A stretch of DNA of 64,000 nucleotides from Polyangia bacterium (GTDB taxonomy: Bacteria > Myxococcota_A > Polyangia > Nannocystales > Nannocystaceae), in assembly GCA_030424595.1 (NCBI GenBank), contig JAUHWG010000022.1:123344-187343 (forward strand). Reading direction: 5' to 3'. Within the stretch, counting starts at the first letter, position 1. Every line of letters begins with the position of its first letter. The translations under genes were made by a program, and so were the position numbers. This document shows, piece by piece, positions 18,769 through 27,829 of the stretch. Below the pieces are notes generated by a model. It saw only the letters and a program-made list of their open reading frames with translations, did not search any database and was not told where the DNA came from.

Positions 18769-19593
18769 GTGGCATCTTCTCGGGATCTGCCGATCGGGGT
18801 CTTTGACTCCGGGGTCGGGGGGCTGACGGTGCTCCGGGCGCTCCGCGAGCGCCTCCCCGCGGCATCGTTTACCTATCTCGGGGACACCGCCCGTCTGCCC
18901 TACGGGACGAAGAGCCCCGGCACCGTCCGGCGATACGCCGAGCAGGCCGCAGGCGTCCTCATCGATCGTGGCGTCCAGGCCCTCGTGATCGCCTGCAACA
19001 CGGCCTCGTCAGCCGCGGTCGAGCACCTCCAGCGCCGCTGTGCGCCGATCCCTGTCTTCGGGGTGATCGAGCCGGGAGCGGCGGCGGCGGTGGCAGCCTC
19101 GAAGCGGCAGGAGATCCTCGTCCTGGCCACAGAAGGCACGGTGCAGGGGGGGGCTTACGAGCGTGCCATACGCGCACTGCGGCCCGACGCCGCGGTCGTC
19201 TCCCTGCCGTGCCCGCTCTTCGTCGCCTTCGCCGAGGAGGGCTGGGCCGACGGTCCGATCGCCGAGGCGGTCGCCCGCCGTTACATCGGTCCGGTGCTCG
19301 CGGAGCATCCCGGGATCGACACGGTGGTCCTGGGCTGCACCCACTTTCCCGTGCTTCGTGGGGCAATCTCCGTCGCTGCGGGGCCCACGCGACATCTCGT
19401 CGATTCGGCCGCTACGACCGCCTCCGAGGTCTTCAGGCGCTTTGGGGAGACGTTGAGCGGGGGAATTTCCGGCGACTCCAGGGGGGAGATCCGCTTCCTC
19501 GCGACCGACGCTCCCCAGCGTTTCGCCAGGGTCGGCAGCGTCTTCCTCGGGGAGGCGATCGCTCCGGCGGCGGTCGAGCTTGTCGATCTCTAG
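18769..19593 (+). CDS. murI: Glutamate racemase
   Basis: Makes D-glutamate for peptidoglycan. The 274-residue product has the N-terminal IGVFDSGVGGLTVLRAL, the two catalytic cysteines C76 (ACNTASS) and C190 (LGCTHFP), and YLGDTARLPYGTKS. Start is GTG at 18769, 9 bp after the acyl-CoA dehydrogenase stop; no better start is seen. Co-transcription with the dehydrogenase is likely but without an obvious functional link. Confidence 0.95.
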   Translation: MASSRDLPIGVFDSGVGGLTVLRALRERLPAASFTYLGDTARLPYGTKSPGTVRRYAEQAAGVLIDRGVQALVIACNTASSAAVEHLQRRCAPIPVFGVIEPGAAAAVAASKRQEILVLATEGTVQGGAYERAIRALRPDAAVVSLPCPLFVAFAEEGWADGPIAEAVARRYIGPVLAEHPGIDTVVLGCTHFPVLRGAISVAAGPTRHLVDSAATTASEVFRRFGETLSGGISGDSRGEIRFLATDAPQRFARVGSVFLGEAIAPAAVELVDL

Positions 19594-19933
19594 CGGGTCA
19601 CGAACTCCCGGCGAATCGGCGGCCTCGGCCAGCGCCGCAGAGGCTCACTGCAGGGGCTCGGGGAGGGGCCTAGAGGGGAGTTCTTCGGGCGGCCGATCGG
19701 ACACTAGACCGTCCTCGCACCGGTCCGCGAGGCGGCCGCGATCGGCCGATCCGGCGGCCCCGTAGAGGCCTCGCGAGGTCGGCTCACCGGCTCTAGTGCG
19801 TCCCCCGCGGCCCGTCAAGACTTTGGGAATTTCAGCTTTGACTATGCTCAGCTTCGTGCCGCCTGTGATATATCCCGTGGTCACCGATGCACTCCCGGCC
19901 TCCGGGGTCTGACGTCGCAAGGAGCCCATAACG
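19594..19933. other. 340-bp intergenic region before the Oar-like receptor
   Basis: No gene seen. The right half turns AT-richer (about 19820-19880) and holds TTGACT at about 19838 and TGATATAT downstream, though the spacing is too long for a clean sigma-70 promoter. A segment at 19767-19791 resembles part of the ccmA-ccmB gap. Confidence 0.5.
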
Positions 19934-22900
19934 GTGAACCGCAGCCGCTCACTCCTCAAGTACTCGTTGTCCTTGCCCCTGGCCGTCGCACCCCTCGTGG
20001 TTGCCCTGGCTGTGCCCGATGTCGCTCACGCGGCCTCGGACGGGGCGATCAGCGGTGTCGTCACCGACCAGAACACCCGCGAGAAGCTCGCGGATGCTGT
20101 CGTCGTCCTCCAGTGTGCCTGTCTTCAGGGCACCCGCGAGACCACGACGAACTCTGACGGGATCTACGCCTTTCGCAACCTCCCGCCGGGCGCGTACACG
20201 GTCCAGGTCCTGTACGGCCAGGCTGACATCGCCAAGATCACGACCCTCCAGCGCGGGATGAAGCTGAAGGCGAACTTCAGCATCGACCCGAAGAACGAGT
20301 TTCGGCGCGTCATTGAGGTCGAGGCCAAGCCTGTCCGTTCCGACACTGCGGTCACGACCAAGGTGAACATGGAGCAGGCGAGGAACATTCCCGTCGGCGG
20401 CACAAGTCGTGACTTCACCTCGGTGGTCGACCTCTCGCCGACCGCGAGCAGCGACTCCGCCGGTATCCGCCTCGCCGGCACCAGCGGCGCCGAGTCGAAG
20501 TACGTCGTCGACGGGGCGAACGTCACCTCGCCCGCCTTCGGTACGGTCGGCGCGACGATCGTCCAGGAGTTCATCGAGTCCGTCGAGGTCCTGGAGTCCG
20601 GCTACGACGCTGAGTACGGCGGCGCCTCCGGCGGTATCGTCAAGGCGCGCCGCGCCGGCGGCAGCAACAAGTTCCGCGGCCAGGCGGTCATCCGCGTGAC
20701 CCCGCGCTTCGCGAACCCCCGCCTCATCGCCGCGACCGACGAGTCCCTCCGGGTCGCGTCGGTCCCCGACGTCGAGACCGAGGGCGTCATCTTCCTCAGC
20801 GGTCCGATCATCAAGGACAAGCTCTTCTTCGCCGTCGGTGTCAACCCGGCCTACCTGAAGAGCACGATGATCCAGTCCTTCTATCACCGGGAGGATCTGG
20901 ACGGCTCTGGCGGCTACGCCAACTGCCCCTACAAGAACGGCGACTTCGACTGCGTCCCCGGCGGTAACTACATCGCCTCGACCAAGTTCGCCGAGCAGCG
21001 CTTCAACACCAACAACATCCGCTTCGGCTACAGCGGTCGTCTTGACTGGGTCATCAACCCCAAGCACCGACTGATCCTGTCCGGCGGCGGTGGCCCCTCG
21101 TTCCAGCGCCGTTCGTTCCGCCTGCCGCTCGGCTCGGAGCCGAGCTCCTTCGGCACCAACCCGTCCGAGAGCCTCGGCGGTCAGTCGCGGATCGCCTCCG
21201 GCATCGTCAACGGCAAGTTCGGCACGTCGATGACGAACGCCACGGTCGTCACCCTCAACTACGAGGGTCGTGTTCTCGAGGACAAGCTCGAGATCGACGC
21301 CGGCCTCAACTTCTATCAGGACCGCCTGATCGACGCCTGGCGCCTCGACGATCCCGAGCTCAAGAACATCACGGTCACCCAGGAGACCGACGCCCAGGGG
21401 CGCAACCTCTACGACTTCCTCGACCGCGACGGCGCTGTTCGCCTGGTCGACGGGGTCGACGAGAAGTGCAACGGCGCCAACCTCCCGGGCCTCGCCTGCC
21501 CGACCCGGCGCTGGCTCTCCGGCGGTATCGGTAACCACGACGACGCCAGCAACCGGCGCGTCGGCGGTAACTTCTCGCTGACCCACTTCTTCAACGCGGC
21601 CGGCGCTCACGTCCTCAAGTACGGGACCTTGATCGAGCACCTCGAGCGGCGGATCACCTCGCAGTACTCGGGGCAGAACTCCTCGAGCTTCTACAACGAC
21701 TGTATGGCCGGCGAGGTCGACGGCGGCGAGTACTGCTACAACCCCGCCACCGGCGAGTACCGGATCACCAACGCCAGCCGGGTCAACAACAACCGCGCTG
21801 TCCTGGTCGACTCCGACAACCCGAACGCCCGCAGCACCCGCGGCTACGGCCGGGTCCGCTCCGAAGAGGGCGATCTGCGCGCCATCGCCACGCCGATCGG
21901 CGCCGGCATCCGGGCCCAGAACTACAACTCGCGGCTCAGCACCCAGAACTACGCGTTCTTCCTCCAGGACAAGTGGGCCCCGCTCTCCAATCTCTACATC
22001 AACGGTGGACTCCGTTGGGAGATGCAGGACATGCGGGACATCACCGGCCAGCGCCAGATCTTCCTCTGGGACAACATCGCACCCCGCGTCGGAATGGTCT
22101 ACGACTGGACGGACGAGGGCAAGAGCCGCCTCTACGCGAGCTACGGCTGGTTCTACCAGCAGCTCCCGCTGCAGCTCAACAGCCGCGTCTTCGGCGGCCT
22201 CGTCAACGTCACCCGGACCTACCGGACCTCGGACTGTCAGGGCACCGTCACTCAGGACGGCGTCCCCCAGCCGAAGAGCGTCGACACCCAGCCGACCGAG
22301 TACTGCACCGACTTCAACGCGTCGACGACCGGTCTGACCACCGGCGCCGTGGTCCCGCGGCTCCGCGGTCACTACCGCGAGCAGTTCCAGCTCGGCTACG
22401 AGCAGGAGGTCATCGAGGACCTCGTCCTCGGCGTCCAGTGGCTGCACAGCAACCTCGGTCGCGCGGTCGAGGACATCTCGACCAACGGCGGCCTCAACTT
22501 CATCATCGCCAACCCCGGCGAGGGCGTCTCCCAGTCCGACCTCATGCGTCAGCAGGCCACCTGTGACGCGATCGAGATGGACTTCGACAACGCGGCCCCC
22601 GACGACGACCAGCGCGACGTCTACGCCCGCGAGCTCAACCGCTGCCGCTTCCTCTCGGACGCCTTCCAGAAGGTCAACACCCTCTTCTCGAAGCCGGTCA
22701 ACAACTACGACGCCTGGACCTTCCGGGTGCAGAAGCGCTTCGCGAAGAACTGGGTCCTGACCGCGAACTACACCTACAGCCGCCTCGTCGGTAACTACGA
22801 CGGCTTTGTCGACCGCAACACCGGCGCGATCAACATCGGCGCCAGCACCCAGTTCGACATCCCGGAGCTCGTCCGTAACAACTACGGACCGCTCTTCAAC

Positions 22901-23407
22901 AACATCCCGCACACCCTCAAGATCGACGGCTTCTACTCCTTCGATCTCAAGGAGGCCGGTCGCCTCACCCTCGGGAGCAGCCTCCGCTTCTCCTCCGGTA
23001 CGCCGGTCAACGTCCAGGCGGACAACAACCGCTACGCCGGTCTCTACCTGATCCAGGTGCTCCCCCGCGGCGCCGGCGGACGGGTCGACCCCTTCTACTC
23101 GTGGAACGCGAGCCTCGGCTACGCCTACCCGCTGCCTGGTGAGCTCGAGCTCGAGTTCAACGCCCGGATCTTCAACATCACCAACGCCGCCGCGACCCTC
23201 CGCGTCGACGAGGTCTACTCCTTCAGCTTCGCCCGCCCCGTCCCCGGCGGCGACCTCAGCGACCTGAAGCACGTGAAGATCCAGAACCAGAGCGCTCCGA
23301 CGAACTTCTTCGATCGGACCATCCTGCCCAAGCAGGGCAACTACGGCGTCGCGACCCGCTTCCAGCAGCCGGTCAGCGGTCAGTTCGAGCTTCGCCTCCG
23401 CTTCTAG
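19934..23407 (+). CDS. TonB-dependent receptor, Oar-like
   Basis: Large outer-membrane beta-barrel receptor. The 1157-residue product has a signal peptide ending near VAHAAS (about residue 35), a carboxypeptidase-regulatory-like beta domain (residues 37-115, GAISGVVTDQNTREKLADAVV), and a plug with IPVGG and RDFTSVVDLSPTAS (about 150-175), YVVDGANVTSP and EYGGASGGIV. The barrel ends in FELRLRF, with a C-terminal Phe as expected of outer-membrane proteins. No clear TonB box is seen. Oar-like receptors in Myxococcus are linked to protease secretion and development, but the substrate here is unknown. Start GTG at 19934; transcription probably starts in the 340-bp gap upstream. Confidence 0.92.
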   Translation: MNRSRSLLKYSLSLPLAVAPLVVALAVPDVAHAASDGAISGVVTDQNTREKLADAVVVLQCACLQGTRETTTNSDGIYAFRNLPPGAYTVQVLYGQADIAKITTLQRGMKLKANFSIDPKNEFRRVIEVEAKPVRSDTAVTTKVNMEQARNIPVGGTSRDFTSVVDLSPTASSDSAGIRLAGTSGAESKYVVDGANVTSPAFGTVGATIVQEFIESVEVLESGYDAEYGGASGGIVKARRAGGSNKFRGQAVIRVTPRFANPRLIAATDESLRVASVPDVETEGVIFLSGPIIKDKLFFAVGVNPAYLKSTMIQSFYHREDLDGSGGYANCPYKNGDFDCVPGGNYIASTKFAEQRFNTNNIRFGYSGRLDWVINPKHRLILSGGGGPSFQRRSFRLPLGSEPSSFGTNPSESLGGQSRIASGIVNGKFGTSMTNATVVTLNYEGRVLEDKLEIDAGLNFYQDRLIDAWRLDDPELKNITVTQETDAQGRNLYDFLDRDGAVRLVDGVDEKCNGANLPGLACPTRRWLSGGIGNHDDASNRRVGGNFSLTHFFNAAGAHVLKYGTLIEHLERRITSQYSGQNSSSFYNDCMAGEVDGGEYCYNPATGEYRITNASRVNNNRAVLVDSDNPNARSTRGYGRVRSEEGDLRAIATPIGAGIRAQNYNSRLSTQNYAFFLQDKWAPLSNLYINGGLRWEMQDMRDITGQRQIFLWDNIAPRVGMVYDWTDEGKSRLYASYGWFYQQLPLQLNSRVFGGLVNVTRTYRTSDCQGTVTQDGVPQPKSVDTQPTEYCTDFNASTTGLTTGAVVPRLRGHYREQFQLGYEQEVIEDLVLGVQWLHSNLGRAVEDISTNGGLNFIIANPGEGVSQSDLMRQQATCDAIEMDFDNAAPDDDQRDVYARELNRCRFLSDAFQKVNTLFSKPVNNYDAWTFRVQKRFAKNWVLTANYTYSRLVGNYDGFVDRNTGAINIGASTQFDIPELVRNNYGPLFNNIPHTLKIDGFYSFDLKEAGRLTLGSSLRFSSGTPVNVQADNNRYAGLYLIQVLPRGAGGRVDPFYSWNASLGYAYPLPGELELEFNARIFNITNAAATLRVDEVYSFSFARPVPGGDLSDLKHVKIQNQSAPTNFFDRTILPKQGNYGVATRFQQPVSGQFELRLRF

Positions 23408-23438
23408 CGGACGACCCTCCGAGCAACGCGTCGAGCGA

Positions 23439-23460
23439 TGGGGCCCTCCGGGGCCCTTTC
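23439..23460 (+). terminator. Terminator after the receptor gene
   Basis: GGGCCC-TCCG-GGGCCC stem-loop with an extra G-T pair, followed by TTTC, 33 bp after the stop. Confidence 0.6.
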
Positions 23461-23577
23461 GTCTTGGTTGCGGCCCAGGCTCCCTAGGCCGCTGAGGTCG
23501 ACGCGCGACTTTGCTCGTCGTGCGCTTTGTGGTGTAGTGGGGCGCCAGCAAAATGCCCTGGCGGATCGGGTCTATCG

Positions 23578-24786
23578 ATGCGTATTCGGATTGCCACTGC
23601 CCTCCTCTCGACCCTCGCCCTCGCCTGTGGAGATGACTCCGCGACCGGCATGTCTGCCTCCGAAGGAGGGACGACCGGCGCGACGGAGTCATCGACTTCG
23701 GGCGGTGAGGCGGGCAGCGACTCGGTGGGCAGCAGCGGCACCACCGAGGCGACGACGACATCGACGACGGCGACGACGGCGATGACGACCGGGGCAGGCG
23801 AGACCGAGACGGACGGCTCGACGACCGCGGCGACGGGTGAGACCGGCGATCTCGACATGCTCCTGTGCGGGACCGAGCCGCCCGACGGTGCTGAGGTCGC
23901 GCCGCCGATCCCGACCTTTGGCGGGATCTGTCCGACGATCGAGCTCGGCTTCCTCGAGGGGGATGATGCGGCGCCCAACGAGATCATGACCGCCGGAGGT
24001 CCGCGGCGCTTCGCCGTCGTCGCCCCAGAGGACATCGCCGACGGCGAGATCCTGCCCGTGATCTTCATGTGGCACTGGCTCGGCGGCTCGGCCCACGACT
24101 TCTACGAGCGCAGCGAGGTGGCGAGCGCGGTCGAGGAGCTGCGCTTTGTCGCGGTGATCCCCGAGTCGAAGGACGACGTGCTCTTCAAGTGGCCCTTCAC
24201 CTCGCTCGACACAGACGAGCGCCTGGAGGAGGAGTTCGCCTTCTTTGACGACATGCTCGGCTGCGTCGACGAGCTCTTCCCGATCGACGCCAACTGTGTC
24301 TCGAGCACGGGCGTGTCTGCCGGAGCCCTCTTCACCGGCCAGCTCGCAGGCGGTCGAGGAGAGCACCTCTCGTCGATCATGTCGCTCTCGGGCGGCGTCG
24401 GCGGGGTCGTCAAGCCGTGGACCAGCTCGGCGCACACGATGCCGGCGATGGTCCTCTGGGGCGGGCCGAAGGACTTCTGCGTCGCGGTCGACTTTGACGA
24501 GACCTCCAAGGCCCTAGAGGAGGGCCTCGAGAAGGACGGGCACTTCGTCGTCGAGTGCGTCCACAACTGCCAGCACTCGACGCCTCCGTTTGACGTGCCG
24601 ATGGGCTTCCCGACCTTCGCCCCGCTGTGGATGTTCGCCCTCGATCACCCCTACTGGCTGGACGACGGCGCCTCCCCCTACTCGGAGGCGGGCGGGCTGC
24701 CGCTCGGCTATCCAGAGTGGTGCGCGATCGGGGTCGGGAGCTCCGACATCCGCGTCGGCGAGTGCGGCCCGGACGAGTGCTCGTAG
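23578..24786 (+). CDS. Lipoprotein of the alpha/beta-hydrolase (PHB depolymerase/esterase-like) type
   Basis: The 402-residue product has a lipoprotein signal peptide with Cys17 (LALACGDD), then a long Ser/Thr/Gly/Glu linker to about residue 95 (TTEATTTSTTATTAMTTG). The hydrolase domain follows, with the nucleophile elbow GVSAG at Ser247 and an oxyanion region HWLGGSAHDFY. It lacks a standard nearby HG motif, and the catalytic His may be in NCQHSTPP. Such linker-bearing lipoproteins are common in Nannocystis-type bacteria. ATG at 23578 is chosen because it gives the signal peptide; the frame is open 51 bp further up. The stop abuts a truncated copy of the palindromic element. Substrate unknown. 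Confidence 0.75.
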   Translation: MRIRIATALLSTLALACGDDSATGMSASEGGTTGATESSTSGGEAGSDSVGSSGTTEATTTSTTATTAMTTGAGETETDGSTTAATGETGDLDMLLCGTEPPDGAEVAPPIPTFGGICPTIELGFLEGDDAAPNEIMTAGGPRRFAVVAPEDIADGEILPVIFMWHWLGGSAHDFYERSEVASAVEELRFVAVIPESKDDVLFKWPFTSLDTDERLEEEFAFFDDMLGCVDELFPIDANCVSSTGVSAGALFTGQLAGGRGEHLSSIMSLSGGVGGVVKPWTSSAHTMPAMVLWGGPKDFCVAVDFDETSKALEEGLEKDGHFVVECVHNCQHSTPPFDVPMGFPTFAPLWMFALDHPYWLDDGASPYSEAGGLPLGYPEWCAIGVGSSDIRVGECGPDECS

Positions 24787-24903
24787 GTCTCGTCCTCTGG
24801 ACCCGGCCAAGGCTTGCATTACGACCGGGTACGGCGGCGTTTGGTCGAAGCCAAGGGACGATCGCGGCGAGAGAGCACACGGGACTTTCGCCACGGGCGG
24901 CTA
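24787..24903 (+). mobile_element. 5'-truncated copy of the palindromic MITE-like element
   Basis: Matches the element at 62236-62393 along its central and right part: the block GGCGGCGTTT-G-GTCGAAGCC, then ACGATCGCGGCG, then GAGAGCACACGGGACTTT, ending in GGGCGGCTAG. The left inverted repeat is missing; the copy begins right at the esterase stop codon. It carries no gene. Confidence 0.7.
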
Positions 24904-25001
24904 GGTCGGCGGAAGGCCTGGCTTGTCCTTCGGGGCCCGGGTCTCGACGCACTAGGTCGGGGAAAGAGCTGGTCTGTCCTTCGGTCTCGACGCCGACGGG
25001 G
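24904..25001 (+). repeat. Two imperfect direct repeats of about 50 bp
   Basis: Both units begin TAGGTCGG, contain TGTCCTTCGG and TCTCGACGC, and end in CTAG; the first covers about 24902-24950 and the second 24951-25004. They follow directly on the truncated element and reach the 3' end of the reverse-strand FAD enzyme gene. Confidence 0.6.
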
Positions 25002-26348
25002 CTAGACCCGCGCGCGCAGGGCCTTGGCGAGGAGGCGCGGCCGCATCAGCGCCGACGTCGGTCGTGTCATCTGCAGCACCTCCATCAGGCGGAGGTGGAT
25101 CCGCGGGTCGCCGGTCGCCGCTGACATCACCCGATCGACCAGACCGTGCATCAGTCGGAGGCCGCGGGGGACCTTGCCGGAGGTCTCGGGCCAGCGGAGA
25201 TCATCGCTGGTCGCGGTGGTGAAAGGATCCCTGTTGGCGGCGGCGAGGCGACGCTGGAAGAGCGCGCCGAGCTGGTCCGCGGCGGGCCTCTCGCGCAGCA
25301 GGCGGTCGAGGAGCGAGGCGGCGATCGCCGCGACGGTCATGCCCTGGCCGTAGACAGGGTTGAGCGCGCAGCTCGCGTCTCCGAGGACGAGGAGGCCCGT
25401 CGGCCAGCGACGGAGCCGCTCGAAGTGGCGGATCCGGTTCTCGGTGCGGCGATAGCCGTGGATCTTCGACAGCGGCTCCGCGTCGACGAGGGCGTCGTAG
25501 ATGGTCGGCTTCGCCAGGCCCTCCGCGCACTCGAGGAAGCCAGCCTCGTCGGTCGGCGGAAAGTGACCGTTGTAGCCCACGAGGGTGACGATCCAGCGGT
25601 CGTTCTCGATCTCGTAGATGACCCCGCTTTGGGGGATCGCGGGGGCGCGGTTCATCACGTAGAGGACGTTCCAGTCGACCTCCGGGCGCTTGCGGTAGAT
25701 CCGACTCGCGTAGCCCAGGCGGGCGTCGATGATCGTCTCCTCGGGGCTCCCATAGCCGAGCGCTTCGAGCCACTGCGGCGCCTTGGATCCGCGGCCGCTG
25801 GTGTCGATGACAAGGTCGCCGCTGAGGTCCTCGGGGCTCAGCTCGTCCTGCTCGGCTCGGCCGCGCGCCTGGGCGGTCACGCCGACGACGCGGGCGGGGT
25901 GGCCGGTCGATCGGAGGCCCGTGACCTCGTGGCCGCTGAGGAGGCGGACCTTGGGGTTGGCGAGCAGCTCGCTGCGGACCGCATGCTCGAGGAGAGGGCG
26001 GCTGCACAGCCGCGACCGGAGCTCCGACGGGATCCGCGGCGAACGGCCGAAGGGGGTCTCCCAGATCACATCGTTGACCCAGTCGACAGGCTTGGCGCCG
26101 GCCGCCTGGAGGCGCGCGTCGAGCCCTGGGAAGAGCTCGTCGAGGAGGCGCCAGCCGCGGGTCAGGAGAACGTGCACATGGTTGCCCTGGGGCGCTCCTG
26201 CCCGCGCCTGCGGGCCGCTGGGGGGCACATCGCGGTCGATGATCGTCACTCGCGAGAAATGCCGGGCAACAACGGCGGCGCTGGTGAGGCCGGCCATCCC
26301 GCCGCCGATGACGATCGCGTGCTCTTGTCGCCCGAGGTCTCGAGTCAT
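25002..26348 (-). CDS. FAD-dependent monooxygenase-type oxidoreductase
   Basis: The 448-residue product has the N-terminal Rossmann FAD motif VIGGGMAGL at about residues 13-21 and the C-terminal FAD motif LGDASCALNPVYGQGM, as in the PHBH/aromatic hydroxylase and epoxidase group. A conserved DTSGRGS segment lies in the middle. Substrate cannot be told; related proteins hydroxylate or epoxidise polyketides, terpenoids or aromatics. ATG at 26348 is followed by MTRDLGRQEHAIVIGGG. It is transcribed away from the lipoprotein gene at 26502, with a 153-bp shared promoter region that is less GC-rich than its surroundings. Confidence 0.85.
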   Translation of the reverse strand: MTRDLGRQEHAIVIGGGMAGLTSAAVVARHFSRVTIIDRDVPPSGPQARAGAPQGNHVHVLLTRGWRLLDELFPGLDARLQAAGAKPVDWVNDVIWETPFGRSPRIPSELRSRLCSRPLLEHAVRSELLANPKVRLLSGHEVTGLRSTGHPARVVGVTAQARGRAEQDELSPEDLSGDLVIDTSGRGSKAPQWLEALGYGSPEETIIDARLGYASRIYRKRPEVDWNVLYVMNRAPAIPQSGVIYEIENDRWIVTLVGYNGHFPPTDEAGFLECAEGLAKPTIYDALVDAEPLSKIHGYRRTENRIRHFERLRRWPTGLLVLGDASCALNPVYGQGMTVAAIAASLLDRLLRERPAADQLGALFQRRLAAANRDPFTTATSDDLRWPETSGKVPRGLRLMHGLVDRVMSAATGDPRIHLRLMEVLQMTRPTSALMRPRLLAKALRARV

Positions 26349-26501
26349 GGATCTAGCTTGCGCGACGGTCTGGGCTCGAGGAAGCGCTGGGCGGCGGATT
26401 TGTGCGCGTGAAACATCACTTCACGGCCCAATTCGGCTGGACTGCGGCGATTGCTGCGCTTGCTGCTATGCTTGCGGCTGGCTTCGCCGGGGGTTGTTCC
26501 C

Positions 26502-27074
26502 ATGTCGCATCTTCGATTTGTCGCATCCATAGCTCTGGTCTCTTCCGCGCTCGGCTGCCGGCCGTCCTCGGTCCAGCCCGATCCGAACGCGTCGCATCCG
26601 CTGCGCGCATCGGCAGAGGTCTATACCTTGGTCAACCTCCACCCGGATGACGAGGAGCTCTCGTCGGTGAACTACCTCGACGGTGATGAGCTCCTCGCGC
26701 TCTGCACCCCGATCCGGGTCTCCTTCCTCAACACCGAGGGGCTGAACTTCCACGTCCTCGCGACCGGCAAGGAGTACACCTACGAGTTCCACGACTCGAT
26801 GACGGAGAGCCCGGCGGAGCACGTCGCCAAGTTCTTCGGCACCTCGTGCAACGCAGGCGTCGTCGCTAGCTTCAGCGCGATCGATCAGCAGGGGATCCGC
26901 GAGGGGAAGATCCTCGAGGGGATGTCCAAGCAGGCCGTGATCCTCGCCGTTGGCTATCCGCCAGAGCACCGCACGCCGAGCCTGGACGCCGACCTCTGGA
27001 GCTACTGGGAGAGCAAGTTCGACACCGTCGAGGTCACCTTCGTCGACGGTCGAGTGGCGGAGATCGACGACTAA
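26502..27074 (+). CDS. Lipoprotein with BamE/SmpA-like C-terminal part
   Basis: The 190-residue product has a lipoprotein signal peptide (MSHLRFVASIALVSSALGC, Cys19). The C-terminal portion EGMSKQAVILAVGYPPEHRTP ... WSYWESKFDTVEVTFVDGRVAEID resembles the BamE/OmlA pattern: G-M-x-x-x-x-V, a Pro-rich turn, W-x-Y, and V-x-F-x-x-G-x-V. The first 80 residues are unfamiliar. ATG at 26502 is preferred to the upstream ATG at 26451 because it starts the signal peptide. A strong terminator follows. BamE homology is suggestive, not certain. Confidence 0.7.
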   Translation: MSHLRFVASIALVSSALGCRPSSVQPDPNASHPLRASAEVYTLVNLHPDDEELSSVNYLDGDELLALCTPIRVSFLNTEGLNFHVLATGKEYTYEFHDSMTESPAEHVAKFFGTSCNAGVVASFSAIDQQGIREGKILEGMSKQAVILAVGYPPEHRTPSLDADLWSYWESKFDTVEVTFVDGRVAEIDD

Positions 27075-27119
27075 GAGCCCGGGGCGAGTCCTGCGCCCTC
27101 GCGCCGCGCTCGCGAGATC

Positions 27120-27156
27120 GGCGAGAGGTCTGGCCTGACCTCTCGCCCTTCTTTTT
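27120..27156 (+). terminator. Strong rho-independent terminator
   Basis: GGCGAGAGGTC pairs perfectly with GACCTCTCGCC (11 bp) around a TGGCCT loop, followed by CTTCTTTTT. It ends the lipoprotein transcript. Confidence 0.9.
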
Positions 27157-27190
27157 GTGCGCCTCCTCCGGAGCACGGCGGGGAGGGCCA

Positions 27191-27289
27191 GTCGAGGACC
27201 GGTCGAGGACCGGTCGAGGCCCGGTCGAGGACCCGTCGAGGACCGGTCGAGGGCCGGTCGAGGACCCGTCGAGGACTAGTAGAGGACTA
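27191..27289 (+). repeat. Nine tandem copies of an 11-bp unit
   Basis: The unit is GTCGAGGACCG with small variations (GGC, CCC, CTA endings), nine head-to-tail copies over 99 bp. The right end encodes the last five codons and stop of the reverse-strand gene at 27276. Two further units, in inverted orientation, lie at 50081-50102. Confidence 0.9.
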
Positions 27290-27743
27290 GGCGGCGGAGG
27301 TTGCGGACCGAGGTCGAGCGCTCCGCGGTGTGGAGGCGGAGCGGCCCCTTGTGCTCGGCGAGCGCCTGGCCGTCGACCGCGAAGACGACGAGGGTGTTCG
27401 GGTCTGCGATGATCTCCGGCGAGAGCCGCGTCCTGTAGCCGTCCGAGCCGATCGCCTCGACGGCGCTCAGCCCTGCACGATCGATCTTGAGATCGTCGAG
27501 GAGGGCGGCGAGGGGGACGCCCTCCGCCTGACGCTCGCCCTCTTGGAAGCTCGTCGCCTCGAGACCGCGGATATGGTCGAGGGTCGTCTCGGCGACTCGC
27601 TCATCGCCGCGGACGACCTCGAGGTGATCTGCCGCGATCGCGTCGACCGAGGCGAGCGTTGTGCTCCCTCCGCAGGCGACGCCGGCGGCCGCGGCGAGGA
27701 GGAGAGCAGCGGAGACGACGAGGTGGCGGAGGGGGGTGAGCAC
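27276..27743 (-). CDS. Lipoprotein with molybdopterin-oxidoreductase-like fold segment
   Basis: The 155-residue product begins with a lipoprotein signal peptide (Cys24 in AGVACGGS). Its body has GVPLAALLDDLKI, AIGSDGYRTRLSPEII and GPLRL, the pattern of the sulfite-oxidase/molybdopterin-binding fold, but it is too short to hold the cofactor and lacks the usual cysteine. It is probably a small stand-alone relative. Start is GTG at 27743. The C terminus (RRLVLY) is encoded inside the 11-bp repeat array, so its end has probably shifted with array expansion. Confidence 0.65.
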   Translation of the reverse strand: MLTPLRHLVVSAALLLAAAAGVACGGSTTLASVDAIAADHLEVVRGDERVAETTLDHIRGLEATSFQEGERQAEGVPLAALLDDLKIDRAGLSAVEAIGSDGYRTRLSPEIIADPNTLVVFAVDGQALAEHKGPLRLHTAERSTSVRNLRRLVLY

Positions 27744-27829
27744 AGGCCGACCCTAGTGCGGCGCGCGGGCTATTTCAAGCCTCGGCTGGGGCGCCGTGAG
27801 GGACGGGCGAGCGCCCGGTCTCGGGCCTC

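Noticed and set aside
19949..23761. 1270-codon open frame on the reverse strand
   Set aside because: It is exactly opposite the receptor gene. Its product is dominated by Val, Asp, Glu, Arg and Leu in no known pattern, as expected from reversed GC-rich codons.
27191..27289. CRISPR array
   Set aside because: Units are 11 bp and adjoin without spacers; no cas genes are present.
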